Assembly: GCA_951812925.1 (NCBI GenBank)
Contig: OX638368.1
Span: forward strand, 154,366,492-154,430,491
Source: Calliopum simillimum
Taxonomy: Eukaryota > Arthropoda > Insecta > Diptera > Lauxaniidae
Length of the DNA stretch: 64,000 nt
Direction of reading: 5' to 3'
Every line of letters starts with the position of its first letter. Position 1 is the stretch's first letter. The notes below the pieces were generated by a model, which did not search any database, was not told the origin of the DNA, and saw nothing but the letters and a program-made list of their open reading frames with translations. The position numbers and the translations under genes were made by a program. Below are positions 12,176 to 23,946 of the stretch, piece by piece.

Positions 12176-14418
12176 TATGTTCAACAAAAAAAAACATGAA
12201 ATCGAAAATAAATTTTTTGCTTGTTTTTTCAGATTTTTATGTTGAGCTCTGACTGGAGGCCGAACGGATTAATCTAGATGCATGAAATTTGGTACATGTA
12301 ACAAAAATATTACTAAATTGTCTCGGAAGCTTCAAAAAGCCTGTAAGAAACGAAATATTTGTGAAATCCTATGCACTTGGATAGATCTCAAAATAGCAAT
12401 TAGCGTGATTTATGTCCGTAACTTCCTCTTCAATCCCCCAGTTCTTATTGGTTGATTGAAATTATTGTAAGGAATTTCTACCCCTGTCAACACAGCTCAT
12501 CGCGTAGATACAAAAGAAATTTTAGTAGAAAAATATAAGTTATGATTTTTGATAAAAAAATGTTGATAACGTTATACATATTTAGTGGCTATGTTCACCA
12601 TGGTAGATGTTTTATTTATATAATTTTAAAATGGATTCAGAAACTAGACTAAAAATACTCGAAAAAAGTGAATGCATTTTAATGCTTTACCCACTAACTT
12701 CCGCTACAAGAAACTTCTTAATATATTTCGTTGGCAACGTTATGTTTTTTTTTGCGGTACAATTCATCGCCAACAAATATGCATAAGAAACTGGTTTTCT
12801 TTCAAAATATCAATGTAAATCCTTGATTTCAAATATTTTCTCTCTGAGGGAATCAAAATTGCTTTGGTACAATAAAAATAAAGCAAATTTTTATCTTTTT
12901 TCGGGACTTGTTTTTTTGGCATTTTTTTTATTTTTTTATTTTCTCAAGCTAAAGTAAGTTTTTATGAAAAAAGAACCCCTAAAATCAACTTATATACTTG
13001 AAAATGGTATTTTTTGACAGCATTAGATGAAAACTTATGAAATATGAAAAAAAAAGTTGTACAGCTTCGTCTTACGTGGCCGTGCCCATATACGTATGCA
13101 TAATTAAATATTTCTACTACTATTGCTACTTTCGGTGTAGCGCTTTGAAGTGTCACGATGGCTTGCCCAGATTCAATTAGTTCTTGTATAGCCGTAATAA
13201 AAAACACAAGAAAAATACAACACCACAAATATAAAAATCCAAATGAAGATCAAAGCAGATTATATTATTTTTAAAATTTTGTCTAATACTGGCATTTCAA
13301 GAGTAAATAAATAAATATTTTTCAAGATCAACACAAACTTAATTTATTCAAAAGAAAAAATTAATGACGTAATTAACATTTGCACAAGAACATTAAATAT
13401 TCATATCACTCGCTAAACCTAACGAGCTTAAGTGTACAAAAAAGTACCAACAAAACATTTGCGAAAGCTGCAAGTACTCGCACACATACTACTTAAGCAG
13501 ACATGAATACAAAAAATACTTGAAAATTTTCAACAATATAATAACTGTAAATTTTATGAAAATGCTGCTGTTCGCGCCAGTGTTAATTGCAGCAATGGCA
13601 GAAACCAAAAGCAACAAAAACCAGCAAAAATGCAGAATGTTGCCAACACACTAACACTGCTAAGTACGTCGAACGACATACGTTTGCATACATTTAGGGG
13701 ATGCCAACTGCTGCAGCAAAAGTGTAGTGACTCAAGTTAGATGAAATGAGAATGCAATTTTGTGTATGTGTGTACTCGTACTTCCCTTTTTGCCGAAGTG
13801 TGTATGTTTATATACTTATGTATGTGTTTTTGGCTTGATTGCTTCAGCACCCCGCAGTAAAACGCAATGACACACAAGTGTGCTAACGTCATTACAATGC
13901 ATTTCTATGCAATGAGCACGAACACCAACGTAGGATAATCAACTTGCCTGTCATAGTTTCCCGCTATGAATCTGTTTCTATTTTTTATTTTTATTTTTTG
14001 CCTTAAGAAGTTAAGCGCGTTAAAAAAAAAATTTTGAAAATGATAAAAATTAATATTCGCTCACTCTTTTTTTGATTAATTACACTGTACTGGTAGAAAA
14101 TTCAAACATTGGAGTTCACTGAATTCAATGTTTATAGTAATTTTTATGGTTTGGCTCCGGTTTTTGAGATATTCGGGCTTAAAAATTCATTACAAATTTG
14201 ACGAGTGTCACTTTGTATAAAATTATTCGGTTTTGAATGGTGAAAAAATTTATCATAATATTTGCAATAGATATATCTGACTGATTGCTCAAATAGACCA
14301 AAAATACGTTTATCTGGGTAATTATGCGTAGAGTTTTCAAAACCAAAAAACTCGAAAACCGTTCAAGTTACTTAGGATATCACGAAAATCTGCGTAGTCA
14401 AGTTGTGTTTATTCGAGC

Positions 14419-14552
14419 CAAGGACGTGGCCAGGGGAGGGGTTTTGGGGTTTCAACCCCCGAACGAGAACATAGAGAATAGAGAAGCCTCAAATACATAT
14501 GATTTTTCAAAAAGACACCCCCCCCCCAAACGAATATCTGGCTACGTCCTTG
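14419..14552. mobile_element. hAT-like MITE, 134 bp, with 8-bp target duplication
   Basis: The left end CAAGGACGTGGCCAGG (14419-14434) and the reverse complement of the right end CAAGGACGTAGCCAGA (14552-14537) match at 14 of 16 bases. Immediately outside are ATTCGAGC (14411-14418) and ATTTGAGC (14553-14560), a 7-of-8 match. The interior has G and C homopolymer-rich flanks. Eight-bp duplications and a CARGGNCGTRGCCAGG-type end are hallmarks of hAT elements. It encodes no protein. Confidence 0.8.
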
Positions 14553-14776
14553 ATTTGAGCGCAGTGTTATAAATAAGTTATGATAATAGAAAATTTACTA
14601 ACTCTTCATATCCAGTAGTCCATATTTTTCTTAATCAGAATTGATCTTTTTATTTTTTATGGTTTACTATTTTATTTGACTTAACTTTGGGACGATTTTG
14701 AAGCGTTAATTAATCTTAACTTACAGTTACATGACATATGGCGCTCTCTTCAAAATCGGAATGAAATCAAACTTAA

Positions 14777-15495
14777 GGAGGGCTTCTCATGTAACACGTC
14801 AAAAAGTAGTTGTTTTTCGGAATTGTTTTTCACTCGAAAATAAAAACACACACAAATAAATTTTTGCATACATTTAAGAACATGTTTAAACTATAAAAAA
14901 AGCATGTTTTCAAAAACTAAAATGACAAAATGTCGCCACACGCGACATTTAATAAGTCGGATTTATCGCGGTACATTGTGGAGCCCAAAGTTTTTATCTG
15001 AAAAATAAAACAAAATTTTTTTATTATTCAGCAGGGTTCCCCTTAGTGCATGAATGTCTGCAACTCCAAAAAATTCGATTCTACAATATTGAAATCACGT
15101 CTTGAAAAAAAGTGCTATTTTTTCGTCATTTTTTATCGCTAAATGGGGCTAAAAAGTGTAAAAAATAACTTTTTTTCCACAATTTCAGACATTCATGCAC
15201 TCGTTCAATTTATAATCTGCAAAACAATTTTTAGAAATCAAAAATCGGTTAAGTAGTTTTTTCGCAATCGTGTACCGCGATTTTAAAACCATAGTTTTGA
15301 GAAAAAACGATTTAAACTTTTAAAAAAAAATCGATTTTTTGAAAATTTTACATGAGCTCGCTGGTTCAATCAATCATATTTTCCATAATATTTAGAGTTG
15401 AGTCATGAAACTTTGGGAATATACTCCCAAGACATTATTCTATCAACCTATAAAAAAAAAATCGATATTTTGAAAATTTTACATGAGAAGCCCCC
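14777..15495. mobile_element. Foldback MITE flanked by TTAA
   Basis: Terminal inverted repeats GGAGGGCTTCTCATGTAA and TTACATGAGAAGCCCCC lie just inside TTAA at 14773-14776 and TTAA at 15496-15499. Further internal inverted pairs are TGCATGAATGTCTG (near 15049) with CAGACATTCATGCA (near 15187), and TCGCGGTACA (near 14967) with TGTACCGCGA (near 15272). TTAA flanks fit a piggyBac-type target, but TA flanks of a Tc1/mariner MITE would look the same if the terminal T and A belong to the repeat. Non-coding. Confidence 0.75.
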
Positions 15496-16139
15496 TTAAG
15501 GTGTTTCGCTTTTCCAAAAAACAATAATCTAATTTTTTATACATTTTTTTAAGGTTCTTCTATTAATTCATACTCTTTTACATAAAAAATAATGGGTACT
15601 TCTATGTTAATGTGGACACGGTATAGAAACATTTTTAAATTTTTTTCAACTACCCAAACTATTGTTTAATTGAAGAGACAGTACCATTTAGCGCAAAAAT
15701 TAAGGTTTGACATTGCAATTCGTTACTGTCGCTATATTGCTAATTGCAATCGCGATATGTTAGACTAAGTAAATCAATTTTTAAATTTAGATTTAATTTT
15801 GGGTTTTGAGCATTAAAGCCAAAAGAAGTTCTTTATAATGCTTGTATTTTGATTCAGTTTTAATTTTTGTACCTATGGACTAGAAAAAGCCACTTATTTT
15901 GCCTTAGAAATCGACGTTTCGCAGAAATTTGCATTGAAAGTTTATCGCTTGAGATTGGAATAAAGGTGACTTTACTTTCTGTAAAAATTACTATCATGAG
16001 TTCAACGTCTAATCCTAAGACGCTACGGTACTTACAAATGTTATTTTTAAATGGCTTTTAAGTACTCTCGAGAGATCACTGCGAATGTAAACCTCAATAA
16101 TTTATCTAATATTGCGAATAGAATATGTATATGTGTACT

Positions 16140-16320
16140 CTTCTGTAATCCCTAGGAGGAGGTTCAAAATGAAACGTCTTCATTTATCGCGATCCTTTGT
16201 AATGACTTTTATTTCTTGCCACTACTTTATCGATTTTTTGATTTCTTTCTAAACCATCTTTTCCAGGTGGTTCTTGGTTCACCACGTCCTTTACTGGCTT
16301 GTTGTTTCCGCAGATGATGA
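16140..16320 (-). pseudogene. Decayed 3' end of a LINE (same family as 26310-26670)
   Basis: Read on the minus strand, it contains a recognisable but stop-interrupted LINE ORF2 C-terminus (WQEIKV, TKDRDK, then RRF after a stop), followed by a CTCCTAGG motif and a TACACATATACATA-like tail. The nucleotide block around the CGATCCTTTG/CGATCCCTTG segment is shared with 26340-26420. It is a truncated, non-functional copy inserted antisense to the host gene. Confidence 0.7.
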
Positions 16321-17009
16321 TGAAAATATTCTCATTTGATCACTCTAAAACCTTAATAGTTTGTCCGATGAAATGTGAACTTCCTTACGTCGTTATAACT
16401 TGACACACAAGTACATGCAATGAATTTAATTAGCTTAATGACAGTGAAGTCTCTTCACATGACATGCAGCAATGTTGCAACTCATTATGTGGTAACGAAA
16501 ACTTGAAATGAAATGAAAAATAAGGAACATTTCCCACGATTCCGAAAGTTGCGCGTGTCAGTATAACTAAAGGCATTTGTTAGCTTTTAATGAAGTAGAT
16601 TTTAATTATAATATTTTCGGAAGTACCAAACTTTATAATCTTGTTCATTTGTTTTTGAAATTTATAAAAAAAAAGTACTGCAAATAATGCGCATTAAGTT
16701 TGCTCGAAGTTTTTAAATCTGCGTTATTTGCTTTTAATGCATGAAACTAAACTTGGAATATTCTTAGATCGTTAAAGGAAAATCATCCATTCAATGAACG
16801 ATTTATATAAAAACTTCACATAAACAATAAAGTGTAAATTGTAAACTATAATCTTTTACTAAAAATAAAATCAACTTAAATATTATGATTCCCTTCAATG
16901 TGTGGCTTCGAATCAAGTTAAGCGAAATATAAATAAAAAAGTAAAACCGCAGAAAAATCTTTGAATCATTAAAGCTTTACATAAAATCCCTCCCTGTTGT
17001 AATGAAAAG

Positions 17010-17221
17010 TAAAAATAAAATGTTATTTCCCTTTTTTCTTCCTTCTGCTTTCATTCTTGTCTCATTCGGATGTCTTCCATTTTACTGCGCTGTTTCTTCT
17101 TTGTTGGCCACAATACACAATGTCAACATCAACATCGCCATTGCCATTGCCATTGCCATCAACGACAATGACAACAAAACTACTTTGTCAACAATGACAA
17201 CAACAATGAAAACAACAACAG
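17010..17221 (+). promoter_or_regulatory. Long AG-exclusion zone before the Ig4 acceptor
   Basis: The dinucleotide AG is absent from 17010 to 17219; the first AG is the acceptor itself at 17220-17221. The pyrimidine-rich tract (about 17025-17110) lies more than 100 nt from the acceptor, and the last 60 nt are CAA/CAT-rich with almost no polypyrimidine. This layout is known for introns with distant branch points, where scanning from the branch point finds the first AG. The same stretch is open in the exon's frame from an ATG at 17002 and starts with a hydrophobic segment. Confidence 0.6.
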
Positions 17222-17352
17222 ATCCACCGCAAGTGACATTATCATTAGGCTCAACATTGAAACCAGATGACATTAAAGAAGGCGACGATGTTTACTTTGA
17301 GTGTCACATTAAAGCGAATCCAAAGGAGCATCGGATCACGTGGTCACATGAT
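17222..17352 (+). CDS. Side-family receptor exon: first half of Ig4
   Basis: After the split TAT codon the reading is YPPQVTLSLGSTL, then IKEGDDVYFECHIKANP with the first cysteine of Ig4, and HRITWSHD with the core tryptophan. The 'EGDDVYFEC.I.ANP' pattern is very characteristic of Side-family and related nectin/Kirrel-like Ig domains. Phase 1 in, phase 0 out, donor GTAAGT. The acceptor is unusual (see 17010-17221). The frame is continuous with the previous and next exons. An upstream in-frame ATG (17002) would give a leader-like N-terminus if the intron end were transcribed as a first exon; I keep the splice acceptor as the start because it joins the Ig3 exon perfectly. Confidence 0.93.
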
Positions 17353-17674
17353 GTAAGTACAAGAGTATATGCAGCAATATAAGTATATATAAGAATGTAT
17401 GTAATATAAAAACAATAACCTGTAAGTGTAGTGCAAATGTGGAAAGCATTAAATGTACGTAGGTACATAAATGAGAGGGGAGTGTATTAAAATAAATAAA
17501 TAAATACTTGTTAGTTGTCACATGATAAAAACTAGCGATGCCAATGCCAGGATTCCGGGCTTTTTTAAGTCCCGAAAATCTCTGGATTAGTCGATGCAAG
17601 TCCCGGGATTAATTGAAAACAGTTTTTTATCAAACATATGAATACGCCTGTTGGAAATGCTAATATTAATGTTA

Positions 17675-17953
17675 ATCCGGCCTCAGAATCGGTCCATCAC
17701 GTATGGTTTTAGAGATATCCTTAACTAAAAGTTCAATAAACATGATTTTTGAGGTTATATGAAGGGATGCTCGAAACTATTTTACTATTTTCTATTGCAG
17801 GCAAGGTACTTTTTTGTGTCTTCAAAATGAGATATAAATAGAAAATAGGAAAATAATTTCGTGCATCCTCCATATATCCTCAAAAACCATGTTTTTTGAA
17901 CTTTTAGTTAAGGATATCTCAAAAACCGTACGTGATAGACCGATTCGGATTCG
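17675..17953. repeat. Foldback carrying the GAGATATCCTTAAC module
   Basis: The left arm (17675-17800) and right arm (17825-17953) are reverse complements: TCACGTATGGTTTTAGAG pairs with the CTCAAAAACCGTACGTGA region, and ACTAAAAGTTCAATAAACAT pairs with the ATGTTTTTTGAACTTTTAGT region. It is non-coding. The arm carries the module that recurs at 28550, 59500 and elsewhere. Confidence 0.8.
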
Positions 17954-18109
17954 GGTTCAGAATCGAAAATGATCATTTTTGTTAAGAATTGTATCTATAT
18001 TTTTTTTTATTTTTTTTTTTGAAAAAAATGTATCTAAAGTGTTGGTTTTTTTTTTTCTTAATTCAATAACCAACAAAAATTTTGATCTCAGTAAGTGATA
18101 TATATGTAT

Positions 18110-18484
18110 ATTAAGATGTGTCAATTTGTATGGAAGAAAATTGTCCTGGTCTAGTTCAGCGAAAATCGTACAAATTTGGATAATTAAGCGAAACTTTGCC
18201 AAAGAAAGTATATATTTCCATTGCAGCAGGCATTAAAATAAGGTGCAGTAATGGCTTTGAATTTGCTTCATAATACTTTTTTGTGCGTTAACCTTTGAAA
18301 TGAAATACACATTTTGTTTTGCATATATCCGTTGTTTTAGTTGTCTAACTATACCAATCTGAATGAATCTAAATGAAAATATATGTATATGTACTTCCTT
18401 TGGCAAAGTTTCTCTAAATTATTCAAATTTTACGATTTTTGCTGAGCCAGACCGGTAAGAACATTTGACCCGTCCTAATGTATA
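18110..18484. repeat. Imperfect inverted repeat with TTTGGCAAAG arms
   Basis: The left arm, about 18112-18225 (GAAACTTTGCCAAAG and the CGAAAATCGTACAAATTTG block), pairs with the right arm at about 18386-18482 (CTTTGGCAAAGTTTC and CAAATTTTACGATTTTTG). The spacer is about 160 bp. Probably a MITE; no clean target duplication was seen. Confidence 0.7.
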
Positions 18485-20322
18485 TGTATATAATTATTGT
18501 TTAAGTTTATGAATTGTTTGTAAATTAAATTTTAATATTTATTTTTTGTTTATATTTTTTATATTTTCTTGTTATTTTTTTTTATAAAATGAAAATTTAA
18601 ATTAAAACGATTGATTGTTTAATATGAATTGATCATTTTAATAAATACATTTAATATATTACATTCGAACAAAAAAGTGTGCTTTAATGTCAAAATGAAA
18701 AATCCCGGGATTGCAATTTTTAATTACGAAATGCCGGGATTGCCAAGGCAACCCTATTACAAACATAAACACCTACATTCGTACGAATAAAAATAAAATA
18801 AAAAAATCCCAGTAAATAAATATAAAACAACAAAATTATGGTCATAGAAGCTGAAAACTCAAGTGGGCTCTAAAGTACAACAGCCTTTGTTAATATAATT
18901 CAATGAGTGCAATGAAGTGTTTAGCAATAAATGCAGCTCATTGCAATCAATAACTAAAAAATAATTGAAAAATTTAATTTTGAAATGAATTTAAAATTTC
19001 AATTTGAACCGCAGTTTAATGGAAGTTTAGCTTCAAAATCAAAACCCTTAAGAGACTTGAAAAATTGAATTCACCATGCATGTTTTTTCTTACTAAACAA
19101 AATTATTACGTGTATATAAACAAGTTAAAAAAACAGGGCAATTCACCACAAAAGAAAATCAAACTTTAAACTTTAAACTCTGCTTTATATCCCATTTTCT
19201 GCGATTTAAAATAAATCTATGCTAAATGGTGAAAACAGTATGCTTGTAAGTTCGGCAACTGCATCAGATGATAGGCATATGGTGTGTATTGAAATGTTGT
19301 GGAAACTATCCTCTTTGTTTTTGTTATTCTTTTTTTTTTTAAATTTTATTGCCACAGAAAAGCAAGCTCAATCCAACTTGACGTGAAACTATTTCGATTC
19401 CGCCCACTTTTCGGTCAGTAACTGTGTACCAAAATTCATCAAATATCTTGCATAATGATCAAGAAAGGACCAACTTAAGTTTAAATTTTAGGACAGTGTC
19501 ACCTCCCAAAGGAAAAAATTACTCCTTTTTCCATTCTATGCTAATTGTACATCATTGTCTAAATTTTCATTTAAATGCTTCCTTACATTTTTGAAAAAAA
19601 GCTCGGCACAGATATAGAAATAAGTATTTTTAAGAGAAGATATCTTCAAAACTACAACTCAAATGAAAATAGCTTTTTCAGCGTTTATATTTTTCACCTT
19701 TCTTCTTGCCACATTCCGTTCTTGTATTACTTTTATAAAATAAAACTACCATTAAATTTTACAGCTGTGTCTAGGTATGCTGGGTGGAATACTTAGAAAA
19801 AAAAGCCACTTTTAACACTAATGACAAGTGGTTTAGTGTTTAGAGCACCATGAATATTGAATTAAGTGTAAAAAACAAAAACAAAACCAGACATGAAAGC
19901 ATTTTCTATGAGGACAAAATCCAAGCCAAAGCGAAAGAATTGAACAAAAAATGTGGTATGCTCTGTAAATTAAGTGCTGTTCCTTGTACTTTTGTATGAC
20001 ATTGGATTTTTCTATTTCGCTTCACCTTTGTTTTTTTTTTTTGTTTTGTAATAATTGAAAATTTCATAGCATATTGTTAGGTAATATACTCGTACATATA
20101 TACTTACTTAAATTCAAAATGAAGGTAAATAACAATTTGAGAGATTTAAGAAGATTTTTGCCTTGTAAAGCATTGTTTATATACTTAGTACGATATCAAA
20201 AACTTGAATATTCCTAAAGGCTTCCGATCCTGTATTCAAAATGTCAATAATAATTCATATTTTGCACGACCGAAATCTATAAAATTTTTTACATTTTCTT
20301 CTCTTTTTTAATCGTATGATAG

Positions 20323-20482
20323 GGTATACCTGTCACACAGAACGTTTCCTGGGGCATCATAATTTCCACAAGATCGCTGGTGCTGCAGCGTGTGGCGCGC
20401 GTACATGCAGGATTGTACGCCTGTGCAGCAGCAAATGACCGCGGTGAAACGCAGAGTGCGCTAGTAAATTTGCGGATAAGAT
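20323..20482 (+). CDS. Side-family receptor exon: second half of Ig4
   Basis: The exon starts GIPVTQNVSWG after an acceptor ending GATAG. It then reads STRSLVLQRVARVHAGLYACAAANDRGE, a textbook Ig E-F segment with the second cysteine of Ig4 in the GLYACAAAN motif. It ends SALVNLRIR plus one base at donor GTGAGT. Phase 0 in, phase 1 out. NVS is a glycosylation sequon. The junction to the next exon makes another TAT codon (RIRYAPVC), the standard linker between Ig4 and Ig5 in this family. Confidence 0.93.
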
Positions 20483-21507
20483 GTGAGTATTATATCTGTA
20501 TTACTGTCAATTGTATCTCTTGAATCTGTTATACTTGAAATTGCATTTTCTATGTGTATTTTGGCGTGCTGAATCCGAATTCGATTATTATGACCATTTG
20601 ATTCATAAAATGGAACTACGCTTTTTCTTGGAACTGTGCGATAAACCTAAGGACAGTGCTTTCTGCAACTTCAAGCCAGTCTCGAAATTTTGATGGTATA
20701 TAAAAAATTCTGACCTCGGATTCAACGCACCAAAGTACATATGGATAGATGTGTCTGGTTAAATGTACAGACTATTTTATATCCTTTTTTTTCTTCCGGG
20801 TGCACTTTAGGTCAAATGATTTGTTTTTCCGTGCGAAATCAATAAAAGCGAATGCTTGATATTATTGCAACCAATAACTGAAGCAAAGGATTAAGCAAAA
20901 ATATTTTCAACAAAAAATTTTAGAAAAATTAGCTCTTTCGAGAACAAAAATGAAACGGTGATTCTTCTAATTTTTTCAGAGAATATTATTTGTCCAGGTA
21001 CTCTATATATATTGTATATACTGAATTTCATACATTTGCTTTGAATAGTTTCGGAGATATGACTAGTTTAGTTTTTAGGGGGCGTGATTCCGCCCATTAT
21101 TTCAATCAATATTAATTTTCCTAACGACCTTCACATCTGTACCAAATTGCATTAAACTGGCTCAAATCGTTTCAGAGGTGCGACGAATTATGAAAAGTAA
21201 AGGGCGTGGCAACACTCATTTCTCTAGCCCATGATCTTCCTCTAAACGATTTTAGTACGCTTTGAAAATTTCATCAAAATCAGGTGAAAAATTTCCGAGT
21301 CAATAAAGGCCAGACAAACAAACATTAACTCATTTGTATATAATATAGTAAGTTACCAAGAAAAAATGGTATTACTCTGAAATGAACTCAAAAAATTTGG
21401 TTTATTAATTTATGTTTTATTAGTTTGGTTATCCGAACGTAGCCGATTTTTTAGAAGCCTACTTAAATTCAAAATTTTATATTAGCCGCAACCGTTCTAA
21501 GATTAGT

Positions 21508-21610
21508 TCAAAGAATTCAATTACCAACAAAATGAGTCATGTTGGACCAAAATCGGTGTTTGCTCAACAAAAAAAGATATTTTTAACTAATTTGCCTGCA
21601 CCATTTGTGA
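21508..21610 (+). repeat. Dispersed repeat, copy 1 (pairs with 22920-23000)
   Basis: The block around CAAAATGAGTCATGTTGG (21528-21550) followed by ACCAAAATCGG matches, with few changes, CAAAATGAGCCATGTCGG at about 22943 followed by ATCAAAATCAGG. The repeat is in direct orientation, 1.4 kb apart. A shorter relative is at 18065-18090. Function unknown; likely part of a decayed transposon family. Confidence 0.6.
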
Positions 21611-23430
21611 TGGGAAACGAAACGTCAAAAATCGAAATGAAATAGAAAAACTTTAGTAACTTAAAAATATATCTCTGAAATAGAAAAAAAAAAAAATATT
21701 ACGATTTTATGCTGTAAAATTTTGCTGATCAGTTAAAAAAAGAAAGAAATAACTCAGGTATAAATTTTATAGAATATGTACAATATATAAATTAATTAAA
21801 GTAAAATCCGGCACAAAATTACATTTCATTTTACACACTGGAAATGAATGTAATCGGCGTTGAATGCAACGTTTATTTTTGATTACTGTTTCAAAATCGT
21901 TAACAATTTTGTTTGTTTGTATGTATTGAAATTTGTATGGTTTTTGTAAGCGCACACATGTAAAATTAAGTTGCAACGAAATATTTACAATTAAATTAAA
22001 AATTTCATAAATACAGGTGTCACACACTGTGTGCGTGTGGTGATTTTCAAATTTTAGAATTAACATTTTTTATACAGTGAAAATAATTTTATTGGGCACA
22101 CAATAACTTGGTTATAATTAACAAATATTGGTGAATCAAATTTATTTGTTTCAATATGCGATATATCTCAGCAGTTTTATTGGATCACACATGTGGCTTA
22201 TGTTTGTGAGTTATTGATTCAAATATGATGTATTTCACTTTTAACCATTAGAAGGTATTGAAGAAAAGCAAAATTCGAAAATTGAAATTCCTATAGAAAT
22301 TCATCGTTTTTAAAAATTTAACCCGAAATTGCCTAGGAATTAAAAGACATTTGGAGTGCTTTGATTAGAGCCAACAGGTTGCTAACTAAATTTTAACAAG
22401 ATGTGGAATACATCACTTTTGAACCTATATACGACACCATAATTCTCTTTTGCCTATACGCATATGTTCGAAAGATAAATTGAACCTTAGTAAAACAAAA
22501 TTGGTCCACATTAGTACCATCGAAATTTAAACTAAACAGTTTGCTGGTATATTGGCTAAATTTCAAAAATGGGACTAAAGTACTTTTCGAGATATTTGAT
22601 ATTTTATCAAGTCAGTCAAGTGGAGACTTTGCTTCATACAATACAAATCAATGACAAACTTGATCATTTCCATAATTGCAGGAATATTAGGTAACATTAA
22701 ATACAATCACAAAAACTATATTTTTGAACCATTTCGAACATTTGGGGTAGAATATCTCGGAAACCATACAAGATACAGCAATTCTGATTCTAGATTCAGA
22801 TTCAGTGTTAAAAAGTAAATGGAAAATTACTATTTTTACTCTGAATTATTTCTACTCTTCTTTCAAAAAAACCGTTTTTCGAAATTTTTTTCCCGAAAAT
22901 TGCATAAATCTAAAGTGTTTTTTTTCTAAATTCAATCACTAACAAAATGAGCCATGTCGGATCAAAATCAGGGAAGAGTTTACGTGAAGAAAAAGTGGAG
23001 CCCCTCAAAAAAAAATTAATACATCTCAGAAACTATAAGAGATAGATGCATTCTGACAACGGCATTAGAAACCTATGAAACAAGTCTTGAGTCAAAATTT
23101 CAAAAAATTTAGATAAGGCAAAAGAGTACTCAGACGTTAATTTATCAATACATATTCTTAACTAAACATTCATTTTTAAAAGCACAGTGTAACAATTTGA
23201 CAGGATCTAATCTGAATTTGATCTCGATAATTTTTTTTTACCAATTCAGGGTCGCTGCTTCAGAATCTGGCAATCGTTTTTCCCATCACTTCTGAAATCA
23301 GAGTTATTCTTGATTTAAAGTGCAGAAATTCTTATTTTTAGACATATGGCTTTCATCTAGGATTTAGTGTATTCACTTTTGTTTGTGGCATTACTTTCTG
23401 AGATATCATCCATTGAAGTCTAGACATCGC

Positions 23431-23946
23431 AAATTTCCGACTAGAAATTGGTTCAGGAATTCCGGATTAGGATCAGATCTGGATCAGGTATTCCTTAATA
23501 CGGCCATCTGATCAGTTCCTCATCAGGATCTGATACCAAGAATCTTAATACGGTTCAAGTGCGTTGTTTAAATCAGTATCGCATCAAATTTGCAGAACTA
23601 AATAAATATGCCATATCAAAACGACCACAGAAAGTTTTCTGAAACACATTTTAGGTGGTTATCATGTTTATATCATAACAAATGCTACAAAATGTTTTAG
23701 GAAAGCGTTTTGTGGCCGGACGAAATCAAATATAATTTATATGGATATGATCCGACCCACAATAATAAATATTTTGCTTTTCTGATGAGGACCTGGAATA
23801 TTCTGATCCGTTCCTGAAAACTTTATGGAATCCGGATCAGGTCCGTTTCATATGAGGTGTGACGTTCCTGACTCGTTCCTGATCATTCTTCAGGCAAGCC
23901 AGTTCCGAATCGGATCTTAACATGAACTTTTTTCTAGTCAGAAATC
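23431..23946. mobile_element. MITE-like element with GATCAGG boxes
   Basis: Imperfect terminal inverted repeats (AATTTCCGACTAGAAA at the left; TTTCTAGTCAGAAATCC at the right) bound about 516 bp. Inside, the words GGATCAG, CTGATC and GTTCCTGA recur near both ends (23470-23535 and 23797-23895). This element sits between two arms of another inverted repeat: 23391-23417 (CTGAGATATCATCCATTG) and 23972-24000 (CAATGGATGATATCTCGG), so it probably inserted into an older foldback. Confidence 0.65.

Larger units (their letters stand above)
8156..17221 (+). other. Large intron between Ig3 and Ig4 exons
   Basis: 9066 nt, phase 1. Contents listed separately: perfect hairpins near 9842-9913, an inverted repeat at 11925-12175, a hAT-like MITE at 14419-14552, a foldback at 14777-15495, a LINE 3' fragment at 16140-16320, and an AG-free acceptor region. 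Bases 13560-13960 look like ordinary single-copy intron DNA with CAGCAA-type and TATGTGTG simple repeats. The other stretches hold no gene that I can support. Confidence 0.85.
17353..20322 (+). other. Intron inside Ig4
   Basis: 2970 nt, phase 0, GTAAGT...ATGATAG. It contains two inverted repeats (17675-17953 and 18110-18484). Short CCCGGGATT/CCGGGATT words occur near 17600 and 18705-18740 in both orientations, suggesting an enclosing decayed element. Bases 19000-20320 hold no gene or clear repeat apart from a CGCCCACTTTT-type module edge near 19400. Confidence 0.85.
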
